Source: Humibacillus sp. DSM 29435
GTDB lineage: Bacteria > Actinomycetota > Actinomycetes > Actinomycetales > Dermatophilaceae
Direction: 5' to 3'
DNA length: 64,000 bases
Assembly (NCBI RefSeq): GCF_001758225.1
Contig: NZ_MAST01000023.1
Location: 153,541-217,540, forward strand
Positions 55,553 through 64,000 of this stretch are shown in pieces. Made by a program: the position numbers and the translations under genes. How positions within the stretch are numbered: the first letter of the stretch is position 1; each line of letters opens with the position of its first letter. The notes under the pieces are model-generated. The model did no database searches and had not been told where the DNA came from. It was given only the letters and a program-made list of their open reading frames with translations.

Positions 55553-56449
55553 CAGACGGGGATGGCGTAGCCGAGCGCCTGCAACGCCTTGAGAAACGCC
55601 GGCTTGTCATCGGCGGTCACCGCCAGGTGCCGGTCACCGCCAGGTGCCGGTCACCGATCAGCGCGCACAACGGGCTCAGTCGGCGGTCGCGGTGGATCAG
55701 GACGGCGAGTGCCGGGTCGGAGAACTCGATGAGGCGCACCCGGCCCAGGTCACGCACCCGCTGGGTTCGAGCCGTCACGTCGGCGAGCAGAGTCACAAGG
55801 GTCGAGGGTGAGCTGGTCGGTCGGTCAGGCCCAGCGCGTACGCCCCGAGCCCGTTCAGTCGCAACGCTCGTAGCCCGTCGTAGCGGCTCAGGTAGGGCAG
55901 CTCCTCCGCACTCGCGTTATAGCGGAAGTCGTCCCGGGCCCCCTCCGGCTCGTCGTAGGCCACGTCGACCAGAGCCAGCGTGGCCGCGTACTCGAAGACC
56001 ACGGCCAGGGTGTACCGGCCTTCGAGCATCTGCCACGTGCCGTAGCCGTCGTAGCCACAACTGCCGTACTGGGCGTCAACCAGGTACAACTTCCACAGGG
56101 CCCGCCCGTTGCGAGCGACCTGCGGGGACAGACCGGTCCGGCGCATCGACCTGAACAGGTCGTCCACCTCGACCCACGTGTAGGGCTGGCGCTTGGCGAG
56201 CGCGGCCGCCACGATCTCGCGTCGCGTCTTCACCGACGTCAAAACGTTGGCCGACCGCTGCCCCTTGAGGTGCTCGACCCGACTCAACTCGTCGATGGCG
56301 CCTTTGGCCACCCACGACCTCCACAGTTCCGCCCCGAGTCACACAGGCGCAGCACCGCGTGCAGGTCGCGCAGCGACCCACGCGGGGTCAGGCGCACCTC
56401 GTTCTCCTCCGGGCCGTCGTGGCTCAGCGTGCCCGCCCGACCCGACATG
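55553..56449 (-). pseudogene. Multi-lesion pseudogene of an actinobacterial conserved protein
   Basis: On the minus strand an N-terminal piece (MSGRAGTLSHDGPEENEVRLTPRGSLRDLHAVLRLCD) breaks off at about 56340. A central open piece (VAKGAIDELSRVEHLKGQRSANV... to LGAYALGLTD, 56311-55820) follows in another frame, then a third (TLLADVTARTQRVRDLGRV...) after a shift near 55800. A 17-base tandem duplication (55615-55648) breaks the final frame, which would otherwise end FLKALQALGYAIPV. At least three lesions are visible. The parent family has no assigned function that I know. Confidence 0.75.
55615..55648. repeat. 17-bp tandem duplication
   Basis: GGTCACCGCCAGGTGCC occurs twice head to tail (55615-55631 and 55632-55648), followed by a third partial start. 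The length is not a multiple of three and causes a frameshift in the surrounding pseudogene. Confidence 0.9.
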
Positions 56450-56483
56450 CGGCATTGGTAGACGATGACATCCCCACGATGGT

Positions 56484-56503
56484 GTCTACATTTCGTCTAC
56501 ACT
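56484..56503 (+). promoter_or_regulatory. Promoter/operator of the MazEF-type module
   Basis: Two GTCTACA direct repeats (56484-56490 and 56495-56501), spaced 11 bases, plus an inverted GTAGAC at 56458-56463. TACACT (56498-56503) is a probable -10 box 6 bases from the antitoxin ATG, so the mRNA is probably leaderless and the repeats are placed for autorepression. Confidence 0.5.
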
Positions 56504-56509
56504 GACAGC

Positions 56510-56746
56510 ATGGCTTCCCCAGACACCACGACTGTCCGCGTTCGCCGGCCTGACTCGGAGCGACTTCAGTCACTGGCAAAGTCGCGTCAGACCCCGGTCA
56601 TCGATGTGCTGCACGCGGCTATCGACGCCCTGGAGCGGCAGGAGTTTCTGCGTGGTCTGGGCGAGGACTACCAATCTTTGCGCAACGACCCCGAGCGGTG
56701 GGATCAGTACCTGTCCGAGCGTCAGGAGTGGGACAGCCTCGCGTGA
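56510..56746 (+). CDS. Antitoxin of MazF/PemK module
   Basis: 78 residues. TTTVRVRRPDSERLQSLAKSRQTPVIDVLHAAIDALERQEFL is a ribbon-helix-helix DNA-binding domain; the acidic, aromatic C-terminus (DYQSLRNDPERWDQYLSERQEWDSLA) should wrap the toxin. There is no ribosome site; translation is likely leaderless. The stop overlaps the toxin GTG (GTGA). Confidence 0.85.
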   Translation: MASPDTTTVRVRRPDSERLQSLAKSRQTPVIDVLHAAIDALERQEFLRGLGEDYQSLRNDPERWDQYLSERQEWDSLA

Positions 56747-57078
56747 TCTGGCGCGGGGAGGTGTACGACGTTGACCTGGGCCAGCCGATCGGTCGCGAGC
56801 CGGCCTTCCGACGCCCGGCCGTCGTGGTCTCGGTCGACATGCTTAACAACGGCCCGGGCAGGCTGGTCGTGGTGGTTCCGGTCACGTCTGCGGACTACGG
56901 CCTACGGAGTCATGTCGAAGTAGAGCCTGGTCGCAGCGGATTGGGGCACCCCTCATACGCGCGCTGCGACCAGATACGAGTGATCTCGACCGATCGACTG
57001 TCGTCTCGCCGGGGCATGCTCGATCCGGACGAGCTGCGCGCCATCGACCAGGCCCTTAGCTTCGTCCTCGACCTGTGA
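56743..57078 (+). CDS. MazF/PemK-family endoribonuclease toxin
   Basis: 111 residues. IWRGEVYDVDLGQPIGREPAFRRPAVVVS, VVVVPVTSA and HPSYARCDQIRVISTDRL fit the MazF/PemK fold, including the Arg in the first loop. It cuts mRNA at short motifs. The module sits between the two Wadjet copies and could stabilise that segment. Confidence 0.9.
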   Translation: MIWRGEVYDVDLGQPIGREPAFRRPAVVVSVDMLNNGPGRLVVVVPVTSADYGLRSHVEVEPGRSGLGHPSYARCDQIRVISTDRLSSRRGMLDPDELRAIDQALSFVLDL

Positions 57079-57134
57079 GCAAGCGGTGCACCCGGGCTGC
57101 TGACGTGCCGGTCGTCGGGCCTCACCCGGTGCCG

Positions 57135-57449
57135 TCAACGGCGGCGCCGTGCCGCGGGGTCTCGAGCCAGCTGCGCACCGCGCTCGCGGACGAGTCCTAC
57201 CAGCGCGACGGGATCATCGAGGGTGGCGGGATCGACTGGTCGGTACTTCCAGTGGCCGTCTTCGAGATAGCGCAGCTGGAACGCGCCGTCCCACGCGGCA
57301 GCGACCAGTAGACCGTCATCGTAGAAGCCGAACCCGCTGAAAATCGGGCGGACGTCAAGCCTGGGCATCTCAGCCAGCGAGTCGATGGCGCGGTCCCGGA
57401 TCTCTCGTTCGAGGATTCCCACAGCAGCATCATCCTCCGACACGTTCAC
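57135..57449 (-). CDS. TfoX N-terminal-like small protein
   Basis: 104 residues, GTG start. PRLDVRPIFSGFGFYDDGLLVAAAWDGAFQLRYLEDGHWKYRPVD resembles the TfoX_N fold (F-G-G-xGFY-DG pattern), with an Arg-rich tail. The match is from pattern only. TfoX-like stand-alone proteins in actinobacteria have no clear role. Confidence 0.5.
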   Translation of the reverse strand: MNVSEDDAAVGILEREIRDRAIDSLAEMPRLDVRPIFSGFGFYDDGLLVAAAWDGAFQLRYLEDGHWKYRPVDPATLDDPVALVGLVRERGAQLARDPAARRRR

Positions 57450-57628
57450 CTGCTCGCCATGCCCGGCTGGGTCCGTGTGTTTGCCCTGCCGCGCTCAGAG
57501 CCTCTTCCGGCACCGGGCCGACGTCTGCAAGCAGTCCGGTAGCAGTGCCGGACGGCATCGCCGCTACCGAGTCTCATGCGAAGTTGCCTACGCTGGCCTG
57601 CGAGAGTCGGCGAAGAAGGAGGCGAGCC

Positions 57629-57736
57629 GTGGGAGACATGACGATCGAGACGGTGCGGGAGCGGCATCCGGCACGGCGCTGCCACGCGACCTTCACGGCA
57701 TCCGGACTCGGCGGTATCCGGTGGGGGCGACGGTGA
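57629..57736 (+). pseudogene. Collapsed jetA-jetB remnant (second Wadjet copy)
   Basis: GTG GGA GAC ATG ACG ATC GAG... gives MTIETVRERHPAR, matching DTIETLRERHPAW at the jetA start. Within about 12 codons it jumps to a tail (GCATCCGG...GGGGGCGACGGTGA) that matches the jetB 3' end. The 35-codon ORF ends with GTGA overlapping the jetC start. The region upstream, from 57586, is the same promoter sequence as at 52137. A deletion of about 2 kb inside jetA-jetB explains it. Confidence 0.85.
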
Positions 57737-60700
57737 CCGACAGCCTGTTCTCGGCCGTCGAGCTGGCCACCGCGGGCCGTGCCGGCTACCGGCTCCAGCA
57801 CGTCGAGGTCTTCAACTGGGGCACCTTCGACAGCCGCGTCTGGCGCCTCTCGCCGCACGGCGAGACCTCCCTGCTCACCGGCGACATCGGCAGTGGCAAG
57901 TCGACCCTCGTCGACGCCATCACCACCCTGCTGCTGCCCGCGAACAAGATCGCCTACAACAAGGCCGCGGGCGCCGACAGCCGCGAGCGCACCCTGCGCA
58001 GCTACGTCGAGGGGCACTACAAGTCCGAGCGCATCGAGGCCACCGGCGCGTCGCGCCCGATCGGGCTGCGCGACCAGAACGCCTACTCCGTCGTGCTCGG
58101 GGTGTTCGTCAACGACGGCTACGACGAGACCGTCACGCTGGCGCAGGTCTTCCACCAGAAGGACCGCACCGGCCAGCCTGACCGCTTCTTCGTCACCGCC
58201 ACGAGCGAGCTTTCGGTCGAGACCGACTTCGCCGGGTTCGGCGCCGACCTGAACAGCCTGCGCCGGCGCTTGCGGGTCGGGGGCGCCGAGATCACCAACG
58301 GCTTCCCCGACTACGGGCGTACCGTGCGGCGGCTGCTCGGCATCCGCTCCGAGCAGGCCATGGAGCTGTTCCACCAGACGGTGTCGATGAAGTCGGTCGG
58401 CAACCTCAACGAGTTCGTGAGAAACCACATGCTCGAGCCGGCGGATGCCGCCGCCAAGGTCAAGGGGATCGTCGGCCACTTCGAAGACCTCACCAAGGCG
58501 CACGACGCCGTGAAGCGGGCCCGCGAACAGCTCGAGGCACTGCGACCGCTGGTGGCCACGACCGTGAAGTACGACGACGCGCTCGTGCGCCGCGCCGACT
58601 TCGAAGCCCAGCGTCAGGCGGTTCGGTTGTTCTTTGCCGAGCTGCGCATCCGGCTGCTCGGCGAGACCATCGCGAGCAACACCGACCTGCGCGCACACCG
58701 GGCCGCTGAGGCCGATGAGGCTGGGGCGGGGCGGCATCGGCTCGCTGCCGATCGCGAGCAGCTCATCACCGAGCGCACCGGCGCCGGGGGCGACCGGGTC
58801 AGCCAGCTCGAGCAGCTCGCGTCGTCGTTACGTGCTGAGGCGCAGGTGCGTCGGGGCCGGCGCGACCGCTTCAGCGCTCGACTGGCGGATGCCGGTCTCG
58901 TCGACGCCGGTCTCGTCGACGGCGGTCTCGCCGAGTCGGGACTTTCTGAGGTCACCGACGCCGGGTCGTTCAGCGCCTTGCTGACCGCGACGCCGATCGC
59001 CCGGCAGGCTGCTACCGATGAGCAGGCCGCACTCGACGGGCAGGTCGGCGAGCTGACCGTGAGCCAGGGTGAGCTGAAGCGAACGAGCGAGGAGACCAAC
59101 ACCGAGCTGTTCAGCCTCGCCGGGCGCACCAGCAACCTGCCCAGCAGCCAGCTGGAGATTCGCGGTCAACTATGCGCCGACCTCGGCATTGACGAGAGCG
59201 AGCTGCCGTTCGCGGGCGAGCTCATCGACGTCGGCGACGACCATTCGGCCTGGCGGGGCGCCGCCGAGCGGGTGCTGCGCGGCTTCGCCCTGTCGCTCAT
59301 CGTGCCGCAGCACCACTACGACGGCGTGGCACGCTGGGTCAACGAGCGCCGCCTGACCCACCGCCGCACCGACGGGCGGGTGGTCGGCAGTCGCCTGGTC
59401 TACGAACGGATGCCGGCCCGCCGCGTGCGCGTCAAATCCCCCACCGCCTCGGGCGTGCTCCTGCTGGCCGACACCCTCGAGGTGCGCGACGGCCCGTTCC
59501 GCGACTACCTCGAGGGCGAGCTCGTGCGCCGGGCCGACTACCGGTGCGTCGCCGACCTGGCCCAGTTCCGCGACGAGCGGCGCGCCGTGACGAAGCAGGG
59601 GCAGGTGCGCTCTGGCGACCGGCATGAGAAGGACGACCGCTCACGCGTCGACGACCCGAAGGCCTGGGTGCTGGGTTGGGTCAACGAGCGCAAGGTCGCT
59701 GCCCTGACCGAGCAGCGCTCAGAACAGCAGCGGCTCCTCGTCGACCTCGACGAACAGCTGAAGCGCGCCCGTGCCCGGCGCACCGCCGCCCAGAGCCGAG
59801 TGACTGCCCTGGCGAGCCTCGCGGAGTACACCTCCTGGGCTGAGCTCGACTGGGCCAGTGCCCTTTCCGAGGCCGAGCAGCACCATGCTGAACGGTCCCG
59901 GCTCCTGTCGGGGTCATCGACCTTGACCGAGATCGAGCGGCGGCTCGAGGCAAACGCCGAGCGTCTGCCGCCCTCGACGACCGACTGAAGGCTTTGCACG
60001 GCACCATCGCCCAGCTCGACGACCGCATCGAGCGCGATGAGGTCGCCCGCGCCGTCGAGCAGCGTTTCGTGAAAGAGGCCGGCTCCAACGACCCCCACGG
60101 CCTCGACGCGGCCCAAGCTGCCTACCCGCTGCTCGAGAAGCGGCTCGGCGCCCAGCTGCCGACGACGACGGAGGCGTGCCGGCCGGCATCCGACCGGTTG
60201 ACCGACGAGCTCGACGCCGGCATTCGGCGCATCAACACCGAGCTGGGCGGCTACACCCAGAGCCTGCTGCAGTACATGGCCGAGGCCCGGCGTCGGTGGC
60301 CCGAGGCGACGACCGAGATGGACGCCAGCGTCGAGTCGCGCGCCGACTTCACAGCCTTCCACGACCGGGTGGCCGGCGATGACCTGCCCCGGTTCGAGGA
60401 GGAGTTCAAGCGCCAGCTCAACACCAACACCATCCGCGAGCTGGCCCAGTTCAACAACTGGCTGCGCCGCCAGGCCGAAGACATCGACGTGCGCGTCGCC
60501 CGGATCAACGAGGCCCTCGGCGCCATCGACTACAGCCCCGGCCGCTACATCCGGCTGTTGCCCGAGCGCACCGTCAACCAGGAGATCCAGGCCTTTCGCA
60601 CCGACCTGCGGGGCGCCACCGACAACACCCTCTCGCCCGACGATGAGCAGTACTCGGAGCAGCGCTTTCTCGACGTGCAGCGCATCATCGAGCGGTTCCG

Positions 60701-61184
60701 CGGCCGTGAGGGTTACGCCGACTCCGACAAGGCCTGGACCCGGCGCGTCACCGACGTGCGCAACTGGTTCACCTTCTCGGCCTCCGAACGTGACCGTGAG
60801 ACCGACGCCGAGTGGGAGCACTACCGCGACTCCGACGGCAAGTCGGGCGGCCAGAAGGAGAAGCTGGCCTACACGATTCTCGCCGCCTCGCTCGCCTACC
60901 AGTTCGGCCTCGAGTGGGGGGCGGAGCGCTCGCGCGACTTCCGGTTCGCCGTCATCGACGAGGCTTTCGGCCGCGGCTCGGACACCTCGACCCGTTACGC
61001 CCTCGAGCTGTTCGCCAAGCTCGGCCTCCAGCTGCTCATCGTCACTCCCCTGCAGAAGGTGCACGTCATCGAGCCGTACGTGCAGGCCATCGGCTTCGTC
61101 GACAACCCCACCGGTCGCTACTCCCGGCTGCAGACGCTGACCATCGAGGAGTTCCGGGGTCGGCGGAGCGGGCGTCTGCTGTGA
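57733..61184 (+). pseudogene. jetC: Wadjet JetC (SMC-like ATPase), one-base frameshift
   Basis: GTG at 57733; the restored protein has about 1150 residues. Walker A GDIGSGKST is at 50-58. The C-terminal part has the ABC signature SGGQKEKLAYTIL, Walker B AVIDEAFGRGSD and IVTPLQKVHVI. Between lie long coiled coils and a hinge region. At 59965-59970 one G appears missing: the first frame ends PPSTTD-stop at 59988, while the next frame reads AALDDRLKALHGTIAQLDDR and continues to 61184. JetC is the DNA-loop-extruding motor; the frameshift would remove the second ATPase half, unless it is a sequencing error. Confidence 0.9.
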
Positions 61185-61197
61185 GACAGGTTCCCGA

Positions 61198-62361
61198 ATG
61201 AGCGCTCGTTGGGTGACTCCGGCCGGCATCCGGGCGCGGGTGCAGCGGAGGGTCGACGACGGCAGTCTGCTGACCGCCTTCGCGGCGAACGCACCCTTTC
61301 GAGCGGTCGAGGTTCCGCTGCGCGGGCCTAGTGCCAGTGACATAGGCGACGACCTCGCTGCCGTGCAACGCTGGGTCGCCACTCTTGACACGGGCAGCCA
61401 TGATGGGCGGCACTATTCGCTGGTGCGGACGGCTGTCGGTGGTCGGCACATCGGGCGCAACGTGCTGCCGAGCCGGGCCGTCGTGGACAGCTACGACCAA
61501 GCGTGGGCCCTGCTCGGAGTGGCCCGCCAAGTGCAGGCGTATGCCGCTGAGCTCGCTCTCGCGCGCGACGAACCGGCCGTTCGCGAGTGGATCGCGAGCA
61601 AGCCGCTGGCGGCGCTGGGGTTGGAGCCGGAACTGCCGAACCTGATCGCTGCCTACCGTTGGCTGCGGGAGCGCCGTGGGTCGGGCCTCTACCTGCGCCA
61701 GATCAGCGCGCCCGGCGTCGATACGAAGTTCGTCGAGCGGCACCGGTCAGTGCTCGCGGCGCTGCTGGGGGTTCCAGCATCCAGCGCAGGGTTCCTGGCT
61801 GCTTTGGGGCTGCAGGCCAAGCCCGAGACGTTGCGACTGCGCGGCCATCCCTCGACGGGCCCGCTCGCGGGTTGGTCTGATCTGACCGTTCGGCTCGACG
61901 AGCTCGCAGCGGCCACTCCGACGGTGCGCACCGCCGTGATCGTCGAGAACGAGATCACCTTTCTCAGTTTGCCCGTCCCGGTCGACGGAATCGTGCTGTG
62001 GGGCAAGGGGTTCGAGGTCGACCGCGCCGGGTCACTGCCTTGGCTGGCTGACGCCGACGTCCACTACTGGGGCGACCTCGACACCCACGGGTTCGCCATC
62101 CTCGACCGACTGCGGGCCTGGCTCCCCCAGACGCGGTCGTTCCTGATGGACCGCGAGACGCTGTTGGCGCACCGGGACCGTTGGGGCGCCGAAGCCTCGC
62201 CGACGCGAGCCTCCTTACGTCACCTGACCGACGACGAGGCGGATCTCTTCAGCGACCTGGTGAGCGACCAGTTCGCCGACCGCCTGCGCCTCGAGCAGGA
62301 ACGGATCAACTGGGCCTGGGCGCAGGCTCGCCTGCCCTACGCACAACCGTGTCAAGGGTGA
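61198..62361 (+). CDS. jetD: Wadjet JetD (DUF3322/DUF2220 nuclease)
   Basis: 387 residues, 13 bases after jetC. The N-terminal DUF3322 (WVTPAGIRARVQRRV) precedes a TOPRIM-like DUF2220 domain: VENEITFLSLP with the catalytic Glu and WGDLDTHGFAIL with the DxD pair. JetD is the plasmid-cutting nuclease of the complex. It appears intact. Only one copy is present. Confidence 0.92.
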   Translation: MSARWVTPAGIRARVQRRVDDGSLLTAFAANAPFRAVEVPLRGPSASDIGDDLAAVQRWVATLDTGSHDGRHYSLVRTAVGGRHIGRNVLPSRAVVDSYDQAWALLGVARQVQAYAAELALARDEPAVREWIASKPLAALGLEPELPNLIAAYRWLRERRGSGLYLRQISAPGVDTKFVERHRSVLAALLGVPASSAGFLAALGLQAKPETLRLRGHPSTGPLAGWSDLTVRLDELAAATPTVRTAVIVENEITFLSLPVPVDGIVLWGKGFEVDRAGSLPWLADADVHYWGDLDTHGFAILDRLRAWLPQTRSFLMDRETLLAHRDRWGAEASPTRASLRHLTDDEADLFSDLVSDQFADRLRLEQERINWAWAQARLPYAQPCQG

Positions 62362-62399
62362 CGCGCTCAGCCTCAGCACCGTAACCGTAGGCTTCGACG

Positions 62400-62810
62400 A
62401 TGAGCCACGCACTGCGCACCATCGGTCGGGTCGCCCTGGGGTCGCTGATGGTCGGCGCCGGCATCCTGCACCTAACCACTCAGCGTCAGGAGTTTCAGGC
62501 CCAGGTGCCTGACTGGTTCCCGATCGGCAAAGACCTGACCGTGCTCGGCTCTGGCGTGGTGGAGATTGCCCTGGGGGCCGCGTTCGTGTTCGTGCCCAAG
62601 CGCAAGCGGCTCATCGGCGGGCTGCTCGCGGCGTTCTATGTCGCGGTCTTCCCGGGCAACATCGGCCAGTACGTTCAGGGGGTCGACGCCTTTGGTCTCG
62701 ACACCGACACCAAACGACTGACGCGGTTGTTCTTCCAGCCCGTGCTCGTGCTGTGGGCCCTGTGGGCCGGGTCGGTGCTCCGGCGGCCCGGCGACCAGAC
62801 GCAAGGCTAG
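62400..62810 (+). CDS. DoxX-family membrane protein
   Basis: 136 residues with four hydrophobic helices (VALGSLMVGAGILHLTT, VLGSGVVEIALGAAFVFVP, IGGLLAAFYVAVFPGNIGQY, FFQPVLVLWALWAGSVL). GILHL, EIALG and FPGNIGQY are typical of DoxX-like proteins. Role unknown, sometimes linked to redox stress. Confidence 0.8.
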   Translation: MSHALRTIGRVALGSLMVGAGILHLTTQRQEFQAQVPDWFPIGKDLTVLGSGVVEIALGAAFVFVPKRKRLIGGLLAAFYVAVFPGNIGQYVQGVDAFGLDTDTKRLTRLFFQPVLVLWALWAGSVLRRPGDQTQG

Positions 62811-62854
62811 AAAACCCATCGGAGCGGGCAGGTGCCGCAGGAGCCTGCCCGACT

Positions 62855-64000
62855 TCAGCCGGCGATGAGGTCGGTGAGGTAGCGCTCGAACGGGCTGAGC
62901 GGTGGATCGCTTGCGGGCGCCGTGCGGATTCGGGGTTTGGGACAGGGTGTCTTGCCGGGGATGAGCGGCGGCGGCGTGGAGTGGTGGGTGTGTCCGGTGG
63001 GGGTGGTCAGCTCGACGAGGTGCGGCGCGCCGGGTTGTTGAACTTCGGGGGTGAGGGTGCGGGCGGTGAAGCCGGGGAGTTGTTTGGTGTGGTTGCACCG
63101 CACGCAGAGGCCTTGGGCGTTGGTGGCGGTGGTGGGCCCGCCCATAGCGTGGTCGTGGATGTGGTCGAGGTGGCGGATGGGGGCGTCGCACCAGGGGGTG
63201 CGGCAGGTCCCGCCGTCGCGGGCCAGGAGGTACTTGCGCAGGTTGCCGTCGAAGACGCGGCGGGTGGAGTCCATACCGACGAGCTGCCCGGTAGTGGGGT
63301 GGGCATACAGGCGTCGGAGCCAGACCCGGGCGTGCTCACCCAGCCCCGCCCCGGTCGCGCCCTTGGCCGCACCGGCAGCGCTGGGGGTGAGCAGGTCACG
63401 AACCCAGCCGGCGGGGACGGTGCCATAGCCGGGGACCTGACCGGGGGTCTCGTCGTCGCCGAAGAGGGCGTCGTCGGTGATCACGACCTGTACCTCGACA
63501 TCAACATCCTGCGCGGTCTCTTGTCCGGTGAGGCGTTCGACGAGGGTGTCGGCCATCACCTGACCCTTGCCGCGGTCGTCCCCGCCCGCCCTGGCGGTGT
63601 CCGCGGCCGCCGTGAGCGCCGCGTACGCGGCCACGGCCTGCGCCACCGGGAGCAGCGCGCTCAGGTAGGCCATCGTGTCGGGGGCCGGGCGCAGGCTGAC
63701 CCGCCGGTCTCCTTCGGCTTTGCGGGCCCGGGCCAGGACCGAGGCCGGGTCGAGGCGGTACGCGATGGCTTTGACGTGCCCGACCAGCTGCCGGTCACCC
63801 AACCGGCCGATCCCCTCCCCGAGGGCCTCGCCCAGCTCCGCGTCGAGGGCTTCTTGTAGGTCAGGGGCCAGCACCGCGGCCTCACGCACGATGAGGGTGG
63901 CGCGCCACTCACTCAGGACCCCGGCCGTCAGCCACGCCAACACGTTCGGCAGGTGCCGGTCCAACGCCAACGCCAGGCCCACGTGCTGGCTACCGCGGTG
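62855..64000 (-). CDS. DUF222 / HNH endonuclease, 5' partial
   Basis: The frame is open to the window edge (…SQHVGLALALDRHLP), so the N-terminus is outside. The N-terminal part is DUF222 (VLSEWRATLIVREAAVL). The C-terminal HNH reads CRTPWCDAPIRHLDHIHDHAMGGPTTATNAQGLCVRCNHTKQ, with both Cys pairs of the zinc knuckle. These are multicopy proteins of actinobacteria, sometimes tied to the 13E12 repeat family, with no settled role. Confidence 0.88.
   Translation of the reverse strand, partial: HRGSQHVGLALALDRHLPNVLAWLTAGVLSEWRATLIVREAAVLAPDLQEALDAELGEALGEGIGRLGDRQLVGHVKAIAYRLDPASVLARARKAEGDRRVSLRPAPDTMAYLSALLPVAQAVAAYAALTAAADTARAGGDDRGKGQVMADTLVERLTGQETAQDVDVEVQVVITDDALFGDDETPGQVPGYGTVPAGWVRDLLTPSAAGAAKGATGAGLGEHARVWLRRLYAHPTTGQLVGMDSTRRVFDGNLRKYLLARDGGTCRTPWCDAPIRHLDHIHDHAMGGPTTATNAQGLCVRCNHTKQLPGFTARTLTPEVQQPGAPHLVELTTPTGHTHHSTPPPLIPGKTPCPKPRIRTAPASDPPLSPFERYLTDLIAG

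Noticed and set aside
6914..62800. Long open frames antisense to real genes, such as those opposite jetC, DUF3883 helicase and guaB1
   Set aside because: They have Arg/Gly/Pro-rich low-complexity translations, no ribosome sites and no family motifs. They are by-products of high GC at third positions.

Overview
The window is high-GC DNA with dense, overlapping genes, many GTG starts and frequent 4-base ATGA/GTGA overlaps. A CBS-containing GuaB1-type GMP reductase and a DUF222-HNH endonuclease are also present. Together these point to an actinobacterial chromosome, most likely Micrococcales (Intrasporangiaceae-like). That placement is inference; there is no rRNA gene to test it.

Layout. 1-6.2 kb: end of a secreted zinc metalloprotease, an orphan YefM-type antitoxin, guaB1, a small unknown gene, an aldehyde dehydrogenase, a decayed copy of the small unknown gene, and tRNA-Phe with a strong hairpin after it. 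6.4-27.6 kb: a defence-type island starting just downstream of the tRNA. One long minus-strand series encodes an LRAT-fold protein with a glycine-rich membrane tail, a SNF2-type helicase with DUF3883, a DUF1156 adenine methylase, a GmrSD-like DUF262/HNH protein, a DUF499 ATPase with a HEPN-like N-terminus, an unrecognised coiled-coil protein and a HelD-like helicase. An EVE-HNH endonuclease and a DUF2075 helicase with a nuclease-like N-terminus lie beside it. 27.8-32.3 kb: a LuxR-family (MalT-like) regulator and a small membrane-protein operon.

32.3-37.7 kb is a toxin/antitoxin hotspot with many remnants: MntA/HepT, a polymorphic toxin with a DUF6188 immunity protein, an AbrB/RelE pair, a broken copy of a RelE toxin, a frameshifted small gene, and two decayed pieces of the LuxR-family regulator. 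37.3-50.4 kb is metabolic. A ureohydrolase/NCS1-permease operon diverges from a cyclase/XRE-cupin operon across an extended palindrome. Next comes an eight-gene nucleoside-type catabolic operon: ribose-type ABC transporter, PHP-like hydrolase, GATase-like protein, nucleoside hydrolase, ribokinase and M20D amidohydrolase. A LacI regulator diverges from it, with a near-perfect operator between them. Then ilvA, joined in frame to an AbrB antitoxin remnant.

52.1-62.4 kb holds a Wadjet (JetABCD) anti-plasmid system in an unusual state. The first copy has jetA, jetB and 11 codons of jetC. After 3.3 kb of other genes (transporter, multi-lesion pseudogene, MazEF-type module, TfoX-like protein) a second copy begins with the same promoter sequence. 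In it jetA and jetB are collapsed to a 35-codon ORF, followed by a full-length jetC with a one-base frameshift and an intact jetD. The window ends with a DoxX-family protein and a truncated DUF222-HNH gene.

The most unusual content is the multi-enzyme defence island and the split, duplicated Wadjet locus. The decayed duplicates spread through the window suggest repeated local duplication and loss.
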